64,000 nt of DNA from Ochotona curzoniae (Eukaryota; Chordata; Mammalia; Lagomorpha; Ochotonidae), in the NCBI RefSeq assembly GCF_017591425.1, contig NW_024465885.1, positions 46,061,001 through 46,125,000 on the forward strand, in the 5' to 3' direction. The notes beneath the pieces were generated by a model, which saw only the letters and a list, made by a program, of their open reading frames with translations, searched no databases and had not been told where the DNA came from. Shown in pieces: positions 1-11,625 of the stretch. Each line of letters starts with the position of its first letter. Positions within the stretch are counted from its first letter, which is position 1. A program made the position numbers and the translations under genes.

Positions 1-1971
1 CTTTCCCTGCTGTCTGATTTCTCATCGAGAAGCGTAGCCAATCAATCCATCATCTAACACAGAAATTCTACATAATCCCAGACTCCCCCCTCTCCTCCCC
101 ATATTCCAGTCACCAAGTCCAGCCTTTTCCAGTAACCTACCTCACTCCCCTCTCACTCTCCCACAGCCATAATCTTAGTTGATTTCCCAGTCCTATTTTA
201 CCTGCTATTCCCATCTTCAATCATTTTTCCTTCCCAGTTTACTCGCTGCACTTCTGCCAAAGCATCAGACTGTAATCCATTGTTAGTGATTTTGCTTCTC
301 CGATTACATCAGCATCCCAGGACAAATTCTGCATCCCTCACCAACTGAGTCCTCTCATCCTCGTCTTTGCCTCTGACCCCTAGTCATTATCAGAGCTCTA
401 TCCACACAGAACATACTCCTACACCTTAACACCATCTTCCCTGGACTGTTGATCCGCCTCTTCCCATCAACCAACACCTTTTCTGCCAGTCTAAGTTCCA
501 TCCAGCTCCCCCTACAGAGCCCTCCACTGGAACACCCCACACGTACTACTCCATAACAGTTGAATTGTTTGCCTTCCCCAAGATGACTGTGTGGAGCTTG
601 AGGGCAGGTTATGTTGGCTCTCTATCCTCCATGCCCACCACAAAGCCAACAACCATTCAACAGTTTGTGAAGTATCTTCGTTGCCATTCCTTGAGTTTCA
701 TAATTCCCATTTGAGAAGGATATGCTCAGGATATGCTCATGGCTAACCAAACTATTTAAAGAAAGAAAAAAAAAACCAGGGTCAGTGTTGTTGTGGCAGA
801 TCAAGCGGCCGCCTGTCGCATCCATGACCCAGCTGTTCCACTTCTGATCCAGAATGGAGAAATAAAATAGTCAACTAGGAGGAAGAAGGATAGTGGGTAG
901 GGAGTTAAGAGCGATAGTAGGAGAGAATGAGAAATAATATTTAGTCAAATGTCAATGTCCTCAGAATTCCCAAGCACTCCCATAAAATGTCCATGCACAA
1001 CCTGGTGCTCCTGATTTTCTAAGTATCTTTAACCAACACTGTTAAATTCACTTTCACTCATTCCCACTAGTCTTGGCCTTGGACGTTGACTGTGATTGGA
1101 AAATAATCCACTGTCAATTGCTCCAATATCATTGGCATAATGGACTACAGGCACAGCCTTTGCTGAAAGTTCCCTGCTTTATATTAAAAACCGTGGGCTT
1201 GAGGATGAATTTTAAGCAGCAGTTTCCTTACTTGTGGGTGAAAAATGGCACAATTTGCTCACATGGCATTCTTTCCAGGTTAAAAAGCTCCCTGGGGTGG
1301 GAGCAGTGTCTGGAGCATGCAGGGACCCAAAGACCCAGCGTGATCCCTGCACAGGCCCTACCTTGCCTGTGCAGTGGGAACGGCTAGGGCCTTGTGCCCA
1401 GAATGCCGACCTCAGGGGAACAACCCCCTCCTGCCTTTCATGGGGCTGAGATGAACCATGTGATGTTCATTCCACAGATCAGACATCAGGTCTGATCTTA
1501 TTGCTCTTGGAGAGCGGCCATCATGTAATTTACAGAGCAGAGAATAGGTAGAATACAACCTTCAGAGTGTGTTACAAAGTTAGAGGGTATTTCTAAGCAT
1601 GAAAATATGTGACATTTCAGGCATAATGTCATAAAAAAGAGGCATCAGACCAATAGATCACTGTCTCCATTTAACTGTAATCTCTAAAAATAACTTCAGC
1701 TTTCATTTCTGGGAGAGGGTGAAACTTTAGAAGTCACATTCAATTTTTTAGGAGGCACTATGTAACCTCACTTCTCCAAATTTGAACTTAAGTATAATCT
1801 AGTTAGCATGACATCCTGTAAGGACTTTCCAGGACAGATTCAGCTTCACAAAGCAGGGTAAAAGATACGGCAGTTGTATGCTGAAGCACAGATTTAAAGG
1901 CAGGGCCACAGTACTCGTGTTCAGAGCTCCCAACCACTTCATTTGCTCCTGAGAGTCAAGTGGCATCTATA
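1..1971. other. No gene recognised; non-repetitive intergenic or intronic DNA
   Basis: I see no coding exon, RNA gene or repeat I can name here. The first 540 bases are pyrimidine-rich on the + strand (long C/T runs with few G). The open frames (for example 1073-1387 on +) are short, have no domain signature and carry no convincing splice context. Confidence 0.6.
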
Positions 1972-1982
1972 AGAACAAGTCA

Positions 1983-2316
1983 TGGGCCCGGCGCGGTGGT
2001 GCAGTGGTTAAGGTCCTCACCTTGCACACCCCGGGATCCCATATGGGCACCGGTTCTATCCCGGCAGCCTCGCTTCCCTTCCAGCTCCCTGCCTGTGGCC
2101 CAGGAAAGCAGTCAAGGACAACCCAAGACTTTGGGATCCTGCACCCGCGTGGGAGAACCTGGAAGAGGCTCCTGGCTTCGGATCGGCATAGTATCGGCCG
2201 TTGCACTCACTTGGGGAGTGAATCATCGGATGGAAGATCTTCCTCTCTGTCTCTCCTCTCTGTATATCTGCCTTTCCAATAAAAAAAATAATAAAAATAA
2301 ATCTTTAAAAAAAAGG
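1983..2316 (+). mobile_element. C-type tRNA-derived SINE, near full length, with target duplication
   Basis: The 5' head is tRNA-like: a degenerate A box (GGTGCAGTGGTTA) and a B box (GGTTCTATCCC). The body follows (CAGGAAAGCAGTCAAGG, GTGGGAGAACCTGGAAGAG), then a pyrimidine block and an A-rich tail (ATAAAAATAAATCTTTAAA). An 11-bp direct repeat AGAACAAGTCA flanks it (1972-1982 and 2317-2327), as expected for L1-driven insertion. The head is unusually CpG-rich (GGGCCCGGCGCGG), so this is one of the younger copies in the window. Confidence 0.93.
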
Positions 2317-2485
2317 AGAACAAGTCACGTGGTCAGGGAATTGCAGGAGGCCTGGGTCTTTGGCCAAAATGATTCAATCATTTGATCATTTGTTAAATGC
2401 TTATTCTTTCTGCTTGTCATTTCTTCCCTTCTTGGTTGGTATGTCATGCAAATTGTGACTCAAGATAAAACAAAAAACTCCCAAG

Positions 2486-2574
2486 TAGGGGGAGGGTATG
2501 GGGAGGGGCTGGGGAAATCCCAGAGACTATGAAATTGTGTCATAAAATGAAACAAAATTTAAAAAAAAAAAAAG
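2486..2574 (+). mobile_element. Severely 5'-truncated L1 3' end
   Basis: About 90 bp matching the lagomorph L1 3' terminus: a G-rich stretch, then GGGGAAATCCCAGAGACTATG and a poly(A) run. The same end is seen at 43880-43985 and, reversed, at 9600-9660 and 29220-29270. An 8-bp repeat CTCCCAAG lies on each side (2478-2485 and 2575-2582), so this appears to be an independent insertion of only the L1 tail. Confidence 0.8.
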
Positions 2575-2582
2575 CTCCCAAG

Positions 2583-4044
2583 AAAACAAGCAAAACATAA
2601 TGGCAAGATGGGGGTACAAATGTCTTTTAAAATAAACTTAATATCATAAAGCACTTTATACAGTAAAACATTTACGGAAAAAGTAAATGTGCTCTCATAG
2701 GCCTACATACTGATTATCAGCTGTTGATGCCCATGGCCTCCCTGTTTGTTGAAAAGGCCTGCTGGACATGTTCCAGGGAAACCCCACTTAAGCCAATACA
2801 ATCTGTTTCAGCCTCAGAGACTTCTGTATGAGAAGCCTGACTCTGCAGGCTGCTGTTCTTATAGGTGACTCTTGCCATTTCATTGTGGATTCTCTCATTC
2901 ATTGGCTCTTCCAGCCAATGTCCTCTTGTGCGTGATTATGTTTCAGAGGACCCAGGGCAGGGCAAGCAAAGGAGCTCAATATTGTTACTTGTTGCTGTGT
3001 CCCCTGATGCTTGCTGATGAGAAGGGTGAAACCCAAACCCCAAGCAGCTTCCCACGGTGACATGCCAGAGCAGCAACACATGGGGTGGGGACCACGGCCA
3101 ACTCCGAGAGTGCACATCGGGGGACCTGGAGTTGTGAAAAATCAAGTCGATTTTTATCATGCTTAGCAGTAAGGATTTTGGATATGTCAGCTCTTTTTGG
3201 TGTGATTTAATACAGCTCCCTTAAAAGCAAAAATAGAAAATCTATGTGAAAGGTTCCCAGCTGTCACTTTTATTTCTCCCAAATGCCCGTGACAAGGAGC
3301 GGGCGACGCTATTGAACAGTTTTGACCATTTCAGGAAAAGGCAGATTGGAATTTCTCTCTCTCTCTCTCTCTTTACTGTTTTTCAACATCCTTAGAGAAC
3401 AAATCTAACTTTAAGGCTCACCAGTCAAACAAGGTAAGCAAAAAGCCATTTAACATTGGATGGTTTCTTGAACATTTTACCCAGACTCCAGTGTTTTGGG
3501 ACAAATAACTGAGATATTCTAATGTTAACAAAAGAAATGAAACATGTCTTCACAGATGTTTATCTGCTCGTGTCCTCTGTGTTTCCTGTCTTGGTTTTTT
3601 TAAAAAGAAATGCTCCATTCTTCTCATGAAATCAAATGATGGCAAAGCTGAAATATTAAACTGAATTTGCATTTTAAACCTCCCAGTGCTTAGGGAATAA
3701 AAGGGTACAGTATCGAGAGATCCATCCTTGCTAGGCCACCAGGCCAGCAGAGAAGGACTCTGATTCGTCCAGTGTTAAGCACCAGAGCCATTAACCAGCA
3801 TGCTCAGCGGGATTTTTCTTTTCTGTATATTAAATGACTTCCCAATGAATAATTTGGTTTTTCTCCCACTCGCCTCTACTCCAATCTCTAACAAAGATCT
3901 CTTTAAAGATTGATTCTATTTCATTATTTCCATTTCATGATTCTATTGAATTATTTCTACTTGAGAGTTTTCCCCTTCAATTTTTTTTCTTTTAAATAGT
4001 AACTTTCTCTTCCATTAGCCAAGGTCATCTTACCTGGCTTGGCA
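2583..4044. other. No gene recognised
   Basis: Apart from a short CT microsatellite I see no recognisable repeat, exon or RNA gene. Open frames near 2717-3160 on both strands overlap each other and have no family signature. Confidence 0.55.
3353..3373. repeat. Short (TC)n microsatellite
   Basis: About ten uninterrupted TC dinucleotides. Confidence 0.9.
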
Positions 4045-4255
4045 GCACAGCATGGTGACTTTGAAGTTAGATAAACAGGGGTTCAACCATCTAATTGTGC
4101 CACTTGCTATGGACACTGCCTAAAGAAAGGAGTCACTTCCCACCTGAAAAACATCATAACCCTTATTTCACAAGACTATCTGGAATTAAGTGAATATCAT
4201 GTACAAAATAGCCAGCAGTTTGCCCAGCAATACACACCTAATCTATTATGACTGC
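4045..4255 (+). mobile_element. MIR SINE relic
   Basis: The order of diverged MIR blocks is recognisable: GGGTTCAA-like B box (AGGGGTTCAACC), TGCCACTTGCTA, then ACAAGACTATCTGGAATTAAGTGA matching the MIR segment around its TTGTGAGGATTAAATGA, then a diverged TGCCTGGCACA equivalent. Called from memory of the consensus, not by search. Confidence 0.7.
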
Positions 4256-7006
4256 CTTATTACTAATATTATTATAATCATTGTTATCATGCTAAAAGTT
4301 TAGATTCATCCTATGGCATACCACATGGGCAAAACAACATTGTATACCAACTTGAGAAAGTTTGTTTATTCATAAATTTATAACAATAGACTTTTCTGAA
4401 TAATATCAAATGAAAACTGACCATAGTTTTGGTGGTGTCCAGGAATAGATAGTATTCAAGTATGCAAAGTCTTGCAAATATTTCTCTTGAATTTTCTTGA
4501 GTATTCTCTATAATACCTCATACCTATAAGTAATTAGTCATCACAGGTTAAATAGAATTTTCCCAAGTCGACAGTCTGTGGCCAGAAAATGGCTAAGGTG
4601 AACAAACATCCCACCTCCACAAAAATCCAAGCTCTAAAAAGCTGAGGCAGGGGCCAACCACTCTGATTGTGCCTTTACACAAAGTCAAAGATGCGTGAGG
4701 GGAGTCACCGCGCAGCTCTCAGTTCCACACAGGCCCAAACTCCACCCTTCGCAGACACAAAGTCGCACGCATTCTGACACTCCTGCCAACACAGTGATTT
4801 GTGCACCTGCAGTGGCCCAAGCCCAGCTCTGTTTTCAGTGATGGACACAAAGCAATTAACAGAACAAGTGGATGCCTGCCCTCATGGAGCTTGCATGCCC
4901 GAGTGATTTGTCTCCTGACAGTGAGAAGGCAGATGTCCTATCTCTTTTAATCTTTATAAAAGTCCTTAATTGTCCCCAGTCTAATTTCTAAACCAATTTT
5001 CGTTTCTTCTGTGCCAAATGGCATGGCCAGTCTGACATCAAATACCAAGATGCTTTCTTAGTTGTTCCAGTAAATGGCATGGCCAAACATGTAGGGTGAT
5101 TTTAATCAATTCTCTCAGCCAATTTCAAAGGCATTTATCACACAGTAACACAGCCTTGCTGAAATAGTTCTTTAAAGACAAACACTGCTTTGTTCCTGAA
5201 CCTCTAAGAAATAGAGTATCCAGACACTATACCTGTTTTGTAAGTTGGAGTGAAAAAAATGCTACCCTGAAACTCGTAGTTGATATCTCTTCAGAAGAGA
5301 AAATCATCAGCAAGGTAATAATTCCCAGTAGCTACACAAAGAAACCACAGTCTTCAGAACAACCACACAACAGAGAGGGGAGCACTGGCAAGAGCCCACG
5401 CAATCACTCATGATAGATCACTGTATTAAAAATTAAATATAAATTATTGTGAGCATTACAGCTTTGGCACAAGATTAAAAAAAAGTGCTTTATACCGCTT
5501 AAAAGTTTCAATAACTGCCTTAAATTTGGCTCTGTTGAAAATAAGCCTATCCTGAATAAATAGGGAGCATTTATTATTGGAAGCATTGCTTTCAATACAA
5601 TTGTAGGTTTTTAAAAATCCCCCAGTTTCTCTGTTAGGACATGGCACTGATCACTTTAAAAAATACATAAAAATGAAAACAAATAGGTGAATTTTAAACA
5701 GGTGCTAAGCCTCTTTTAGCATATGAAAAATCTCGTACTGAAAATCTCCTGAATTCTGAAATCAAATCCAGATGATTTGTAAATCTAAATGTAAAGAGAA
5801 GAAAAAAAAGACACTTTTTAAAGAAAAATATAAGAAAACATCCTCCTGACCTTGGAATAGGCAAAGATTCCTTAAGTAACAAAAAATATTCCAAACTTTA
5901 GAAAATAAAAGATGTTTCAAATTATATTAAAATTAAGAATTTCTGTTCTTAATCATTGAGGGAATGAAAACGCAGCTCATAAGGCAGACAAAGGTGATTG
6001 CAATACATTTCTCCAAAGAAGTGATGCCAGAGAAGAGAGCTTCTGTGATTCAGTAAGAAAAAGAAAGATAACCATGTGAAGAACTAGGAGAAGGCCTTCC
6101 ATATTTACTCCACATGGATACTATGACAATCAAATCAATCTCTTGCCAGGACTCAGGTTCACTAGCCACCTTGGAAATGTGACTTAAAACACAAGCCAAG
6201 ACATCGCACCTCTAGCCTGTGATAAAACACATTTTGTAAATAGAAGCAAATGTCTAATAGAGGAGAAGACTTCTTTGCACATCGATGTTGAGAGCCCAAA
6301 TTAGCTTGAAAACGCTTCAGGAAGCTGCCCATCAGTCGCTGCTGAACAAAGGCTGTAGACGTGTGACTTCTGCCCTGGTAACATCAGCAGTCCGACATCA
6401 CCTGGAAGATGTCAGACCTGTGCATGCTGGCATCCCGTCCCTTACCCAGTGAGTCGGGAGATCCTGAGGTGTGTACCAGAGACGTGCATTTTAACAACTT
6501 CCTAAGGGATCCCGGTGCATCTGAAACCATGGTGACCCATAAAGCTAACCGTCCATATACCCTGTAACCCCAAAGTTCAGTAAGTTTCACAGCAATGTGT
6601 GCAGATGGTCATGAGAAAACATGCCTAAGAATGTTCGCAGCAGTATCTCAGAGTAACCAAAAGAGACTACTCAAATGCCACCATCAGCAGACAGGTTTTA
6701 TTGTATCACAGTGGCCATGAACTAGACACATGCCCCGAACGCAATGGACACTCCACGTAAACCTCACGCACACATCGTTCACCAGAAAAAGCCAAACACA
6801 AACCTAGAGGAAGCATAAAGCCACACAAGATCAGTGTGCTGCTTCTGGAAGTCGAGGCCACCTATGCCGAGAGAGCAGAAGTGGAGACTTACCGGCCTCG
6901 GGAGAGCACAGTCAAGATTTCTTAAGCTGGGGCCGATTAGGGTTATGGTGAGTTCATCAAAGCCCACGGCCTTGTTCATGGATATGAGAGTTTCTGGGTA
7001 TGTGTG
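4256..7006. other. No gene recognised
   Basis: Mostly AT-rich unique sequence. The stretch near 4860-4920 (CCTGCCCTCATGGAGCTTGCA) resembles a widespread ancient repeat core, but the match is too short to delimit. No exon, RNA gene or regulatory element could be supported. Confidence 0.55.
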
Positions 7007-7020
7007 TCAGTAAACCTTTT

Positions 7021-7350
7021 TTAAAAGATTTATTTTATTTTTATTGGAAAATCAGATATACAGAGAGGAGGAGAGACAGAGAGGAAGATCTTCTGTCTGA
7101 TGATTCACTCCCCAAGTGGCCAAAGCAGCCAGAGCACGGGAGATCCTAAGCCAGGAGCCAGGAGCCTCTTCTGGGCCCCCAACACAGGTTCAGGGTCCCA
7201 AGGCTTTGGGCCATCTTTGATTGTTTTCCCCGGCCACAAGTGGAGAGCTGGATGGGAAGCAGGGCCGCCAGGATTAGAACTGGTGACCATATGGGATCCT
7301 GGCACATTCAAGGCAAGGACCTTAGTCGCTAGGCTACTGCTTCAGGCCCA
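7021..7350 (-). mobile_element. C-type tRNA-derived SINE, near full length, with target duplication
   Basis: Reverse-oriented copy: the T-rich tail (TTTTTTAAAAGATTTATTTTA) lies at the left and the tRNA-like head at the right, with the B box reversed in GGATTAGAACTGG and the A-box region in TAGTCGCTAGGCTACTGC. A 14-bp direct repeat TCAGTAAACCTTTT flanks it (7007-7020 and 7351-7364). The clean duplication indicates a fairly recent insertion. Confidence 0.93.
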
Positions 7351-7364
7351 TCAGTAAACCTTTT

Positions 7365-8216
7365 AGCAACTTGATCCAAATAATTGTTTCCTATTTGTTC
7401 CAGTGAGAATTACTTCAGATAGATGATGATTGATCTTCAAAACTTCATGTCATTTTATAGAGAAAAAAAAGGCAAGAACTTAAAAAAAAACACACTTGCA
7501 CTCCAATAGAACTATCCTTTAATTCTATTGATCATGAACTTTTTCAAGTGCCCCATGCTTGCAATGGACAAAGTTTAGGACTGCAAATAAGGTCTTAATA
7601 TTACCACTCTTGGAAGCTGTCATCAATACTACAGGGGAAGGGGCCGACTTACAAGTCAAATACAAACGGGTGCATCCCTGGATAGCTGTTGTAGGAAGTA
7701 AAATGACCCCTGGGGCCTGGTTGGTCAGTAGAAAGCCAGCGGTGGGCATAACTCATCGGTAAATCTGTGTTTAATAATTAAAACCATGAGCACTGTGCTT
7801 ATACACCCCTTGACTCCTTGAGACTGCTCCGTGGTGGGAATTGCATTAACTTAGTCATCATTCAGGTTAAACAGCCATCAGAGGGACAGGAGAGACCAGA
7901 GGCAAGGTCAAGCCCATTAACCTGAGGTTGGCTTCTGATGGAAGTTGGCTCATTTTTCCAAACCAGCAATGTCGCTGGATTCTAAAAGGACAACAGACCT
8001 CATCTCATCTGTCACCTAAAGCCTTCACTTCACCTTCAGCTCCGTGGAGGGTGGCTTCAGGACTCAGGTTTGGATAATAAGGATTCTAGACATGACCTGG
8101 TACATCATCGGAGTAACTCAAACATGAGTTTATATGGATACCTGTTTCTATTTGAAAAGTATTCTCAAATTAAATTTGAAAAAGTATTCTCACATGATTC
8201 AAAACTCAAAAAAACA
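7365..8216. other. No gene recognised
   Basis: Unique sequence. Two overlapping short open frames on opposite strands around 7525-7762 have no recognisable family. Confidence 0.5.
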
Positions 8217-8495
8217 GGGCCTGATGCAGTGGCATAGTGGCTAGATCCTCGCCTTGCATGCACTGGGATCCCATGTGGGTACCAATTTGTGTCCCATTCC
8301 AGCTGCTCCACTTCCCCCCCAGCTCCCTGCTTGTGGTCTGGGAAAGCAGTGGAGGATGGCCCAGAGCCTCAGTATCATGCATTCACATGGGAGACTTATA
8401 AAGGCTCTTGGCTCCTGGTTCCTGGCTCCATTCATTGCAGCCACTTGAGAAGTGAGCCAACAAATGGAGGATCTTTCTGTCTCTCCGTATTTTTC
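8217..8495 (+). mobile_element. C-type SINE lacking its A-rich tail
   Basis: Head GGGCCTGATGCAGTGGCATA and body (CTCCCTGCTTGTGGTCTGGG, GGGAGACTTATAAAGGCTC) are clear. The element ends shortly after the pyrimidine block (CTGTCTCTCCGTATTTTTC), without the usual AATAAAAATAAATC tail, and I see no target duplication. Probably 3'-truncated by a later rearrangement. Confidence 0.88.
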
Positions 8496-8499
8496 TAAA

Positions 8500-9583
8500 A
8501 GTACATACTCCATATTATTTGCAAATCCACCCCCACCAAAGAGACCAAGAGTGGAGGTTGGTTCAATAACCATAGTTTACCAAGTATTTTTGTTACAGCT
8601 CGTAAGAAAACCACCCCGTTTAAGGGGACCAGTCTCTACGTTCATTCCAAATGGAGAGAAAGGCTTCCCGTTACCCCACATCAACTGCAACTGCTCCTTG
8701 TCCTCCTCCTCAGCACCTCTGGACGGTCCTCACACTTCAGTTTCCTGTTCTTCTTGGTGCACCCAGGGATGCCTTGCTAACCAGTGTCTGTTTCAGGGGC
8801 TGTGCATGAATAGAACTGCAGTTACCCGTGCATACATGTGAGCAGGCCTAATACATTCCTTTGAAGTCAGGCACTGTTCAAAAACTGCAAGGCTGGGCAT
8901 ATTTGGGTGTAGGTGCAGAAACACATCATATTGCTCCAGACAAACACACACAAACATTATATATATTTATATATATGTATGTACGTATGTATATGTGTAT
9001 ATATGTATATATTTACAATTAAACCCCCACACAGCAGAAAATATAGTTGACATTGCCCAGACAATACGGTCCCTTTGACATAAAATCTAAAAATGCCTTT
9101 CTGACAGTTTCATAAAGGAACACTGGTGTTTGTCTGCTTTTTGGTCCTGTAATTTTGTCTCCGGAAGCAGTGTTTGATTTCATTTGGGCTATTTTATTTC
9201 CCTTCAGGTAAGGGGCCATGCCTTAATATTTTCACTGATGAAAAACAAGCTATACTTTTTGCACCCTGGAAAGCAAAGGCTTCATAAGAAAACCCACGCT
9301 GGCCAGGAGCAGTTGGACCCTGCTCCTCTCTGTTGTGTTCCTGCTCTGGCTCATGAACGTCCTGGCCCCTGTTCTTACACTTGCTCCCAGGTTCTGTTTC
9401 TATCCCTCTTCCTCCTGCCTCAACCTAACCAAAACTAGCATTAAAGGAAGCTGAGACTAGCAGCATGTAGCTATCAAAAAAAGTCATGAAACACCTTCTT
9501 TACTTTACCGTTATATTGTCAATTCCTTTTATTATCTTCATTTAGTTTAGTAATTTTTAAAAAACATTTTACCACATTTACTT
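8500..9583. other. No gene recognised; contains a TA/TG-rich simple tract
   Basis: A TA/TG-rich low-complexity tract lies at about 8945-9013. The remainder is AT-rich unique sequence. The frame 8452-8841 runs out of the preceding SINE and has no family signature. Confidence 0.55.
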
Positions 9584-9594
9584 CAAATGTAGAT

Positions 9595-10139
9595 CTTTTT
9601 ATTATTATCATTTTGTGATACAGTTCCATAGCCTCTTGGATGTTCCTTACCCGTCCCTAAATTCCCTCCTTTTACCCCACTAATTTCACCTATATTATTA
9701 CAATAGTAAGTTCTTCATAAGCAGTTTTATGTCCATCATTGTGGATATGGACAATGGCAGAGCATCCTCTTGTCAAGATATAGTTAATAGTTTCATTGGG
9801 AATCCATCTTTGATCTGGAAGTAGAAATGCATACTGCATTGTATCCTCACATCTGAATATGATAGTCTCCATTACACAGTTACTATTCATCCCCTTAGAT
9901 TAAAAACCACAAAACAAAATCAACAACAGGAAGAAAAATAGAAACTTAGAACAAGAAGTTAAAAAGCATGCTAATAACTAAATGACAAATGTGTTGCTGA
10001 ATAGATGAGAACATCAAGAACCTTCTTGAAGAAAATGATGCTACTGTATGACCCTTGTGTCAGTGAACAATTCGATGAGAAAAAAAGTTTTGAAGAAACA
10101 AAAATAAAAACAAAAACATCAAAATCCACAAGAAATAGT
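9595..10139 (-). mobile_element. L1 3' UTR segment
   Basis: On the minus strand it contains TATTGTAATAATATAGG, a G-rich stretch, then GAGGCTATGGAACTGTATCA and an A-rich tail. The same landmarks occur in order at about 43873-43985 on the + strand. The open frame 9690-9890 (-) lies inside this untranslated segment and is not treated as a gene. Confidence 0.75.
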
Positions 10140-10301
10140 TTCCACTGATCTTTGTTGGTGAGATATGTCTCCTATAGGCAACAGATAGATGGGTTTTGTT
10201 TTTTAATCCAGTCCACTAACCTATGACATTTCTTTCATTGATGAAATTAAGCTATTTACACTTGGGGTTAATATGAATAGGTAATAATTTGGTCCTGTCA
10301 T
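10140..10301 (-). pseudogene. L1 ORF2 N-terminal remnant (endonuclease start)
   Basis: Beginning with the ATG at 10299-10301 the translation opens MTG and shows a decayed L1 ORF2 start: the ILT..VNSLIS segment corresponds to the conserved ILTLNVNGLN region, and out-of-frame pieces matching the HxxxWIKKQ and CLQETH regions follow. At least two in-frame stops and a frameshift break it. After about 50 codons the similarity ends and the 3' UTR begins, so the catalytic endonuclease core, reverse transcriptase and Cys-rich domains are all absent. Confidence 0.7.
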
Positions 10302-10409
10302 TTTAGCAATGTTTAATTTAATCTTCTGCTGTTATTTTACTGGGATGTTCTTTAAATTTGACTTTGGCTTTGGTGGGTACTATTCCTTCTGTCTGTCAAG
10401 AGAACATCT

Positions 10410-11150
10410 TTAAGTATCATTTGTAGGACCGGTTTGGAAGAGGCATATTCTTTTATCTTTACTGTGAAAAAATTTAATTTCATTTTCAAAGACAAAAGAC
10501 AGCTCTGTTAGGCACATTATTCTGGGCTGACGATTTTTTGCATTTAGAATCTGGGAAATGCCACTGCATTCTCTTCTGACCTGTAGAGTTTCCTGTAAGA
10601 GGTCTCTTGTGAGTCTGATTGCCATTCCTCTATGTCAATTGATTTTTTTTCATGTGCACATTTAAGGATCTTGATTATCATGTGTCGTAGTGAGGATCGC
10701 TTTTGGTAACCCTGTTGGGAGTTCTGTGCCCCTCCTGTATTGTGTTTCCCAACTCTTTCTCCAGATCAGGGAAGTTTTCTTTCATTATTTGATTGAATAT
10801 ATTTTTTAACTCAGCTTCTCTTTCTGTGCCTGCTAGAACTCCCGTAACTCTTATATTTGGCCTTTTAATAGTGTCCCCTAATTCTTGAATACTTTTTTTA
10901 GCTTGACCCAGCTCCGCTTTATTTCCCCATGGTGACAAAAAAGTATCTTCCAATTCTGAGATTCTTTCTTCTGCCTCATTCATTCTATTTCCACTGAATT
11001 TTTAATTTGCTCTGTTGTGTCCTTCATTTCTAATAATCTAGCTCGATTTTGTTTTAGTGTTGCTATTTCCTGTGTGACATACTCCTTAAATTTCTTGAAT
11101 TTCTGAATGTGTTTCTCATTGTTGATAAGAAGCTTTATAATGAGTTTTCT
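10410..11150 (-). pseudogene. L1 ORF1 (RNA-binding coiled-coil protein), decayed and split by an ERV
   Basis: ORF1p is the trimeric RNA-binding chaperone of L1 particles. From its start the visible parts are: a coiled-coil-like segment (KLIIKLLINNEKHIQKFKKF), more coiled coil (EAEERISELEDT), the RRM-type region (RPNIRVTGV, then ENFPDLEKEL and RTPNRV), and the C-terminal domain (AIRLTRDLLQETLQVRRE and LSFVFENEIKFFHSKDK). The frame changes near 10985, near 10680 and before 10625, so it cannot make an intact protein. Its first codons lie on the far side of the retrovirus at 14375-14398. Confidence 0.88.
11145..11150. repeat. Left copy of the 6-bp ERV target duplication (TTTTCT)
   Basis: TTTTCT occurs immediately outside both LTRs (here and 14375-14380). 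Taking out one copy plus the ERV restores a continuous L1 ORF1 start. Six-base duplications are typical of betaretrovirus-like elements. Confidence 0.92.
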
Positions 11151-11402
11151 TATCAGGGGTCCTCCCGTCCCGCGGAAGAAATCACCCGACACTTGAGAGA
11201 GTCTCCAAGGCGCCTTTATTCTGATTTCCCGTCCCGTCCGTTAACTCCGTTGTGACCGTTATGACCGTTACACTCCAGCCCCTCCCCCGCCAAGCCCCCC
11301 GCTTAACTGTCAAACTTGACCAATCAACTTAAAGAGAACCAAGGCACACCAATCAGGGCAAAGGGCCAATCACAGGGCAGGAAATGGTCAGTGCCCCCAA
11401 CA
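11151..11402 (-). repeat. ERV 3' LTR
   Basis: 252 bp, read on the minus strand from TGTTGGGGGCACTGACC to GGACCCCTGATA. It has three CCAAT boxes (as ATTGG), a GC box (GGCGGGGGAGGGGC), four YAACGG sites at 9-bp spacing and an AATAAA signal (AGAATAAAGGCGCC) about 80 bp before the end. The ends are TG...TA instead of the usual TG...CA; the 5' LTR shares this, so it was present when the element integrated. Confidence 0.93.
11238..11270 (-). promoter_or_regulatory. Myb-type site array in the 3' LTR (4 copies)
   Basis: CCGTTA or CCGTTG (minus strand YAACGG, the c-Myb core YAAC(G/T)G) starts at 11238, 11247, 11256 and 11265, exactly 9 bp apart. A degenerate copy (CCGTCC) precedes it. Presence of the motif is seen; binding is inferred. 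Confidence 0.6.
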
Positions 11403-11403
11403 G

Positions 11404-11415
11404 CTCCCCCTTCTT
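11404..11415 (-). other. Polypurine tract
   Basis: On the minus strand AAGAAGGGGGAG ends one base before the 3' LTR begins. This is the expected place and composition for the plus-strand DNA primer of a retrovirus. Confidence 0.85.
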
Positions 11416-11625
11416 GTTTTATTAAGCAAGGGACCGTGCCTGTCTTAGGTGTTCCGAGTTCAGGCTCCCCTTACCCATCATGGGCTAACCACGTGGCTAG
11501 GAACGTGGCACCTGTCTTAGGTTGGTGAAGCCATATTGGGTACTTACCCGTCTCTGGCTACCGGTCCAGCATGCCTAGCCAGACTTTTAGGGATTATCTG
11601 TTGTGAAGGGCAAGCACAGCTTGCA

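Noticed and set aside
1983..2060. tRNA gene at the SINE head
   Set aside because: A and B boxes are present but no cloverleaf or anticodon arm can be formed; the head belongs to a dispersed SINE.
1960..2385. 141-codon plus-strand open frame
   Set aside because: It is a reading of a C-type SINE, including its tail (lysine and asparagine run).
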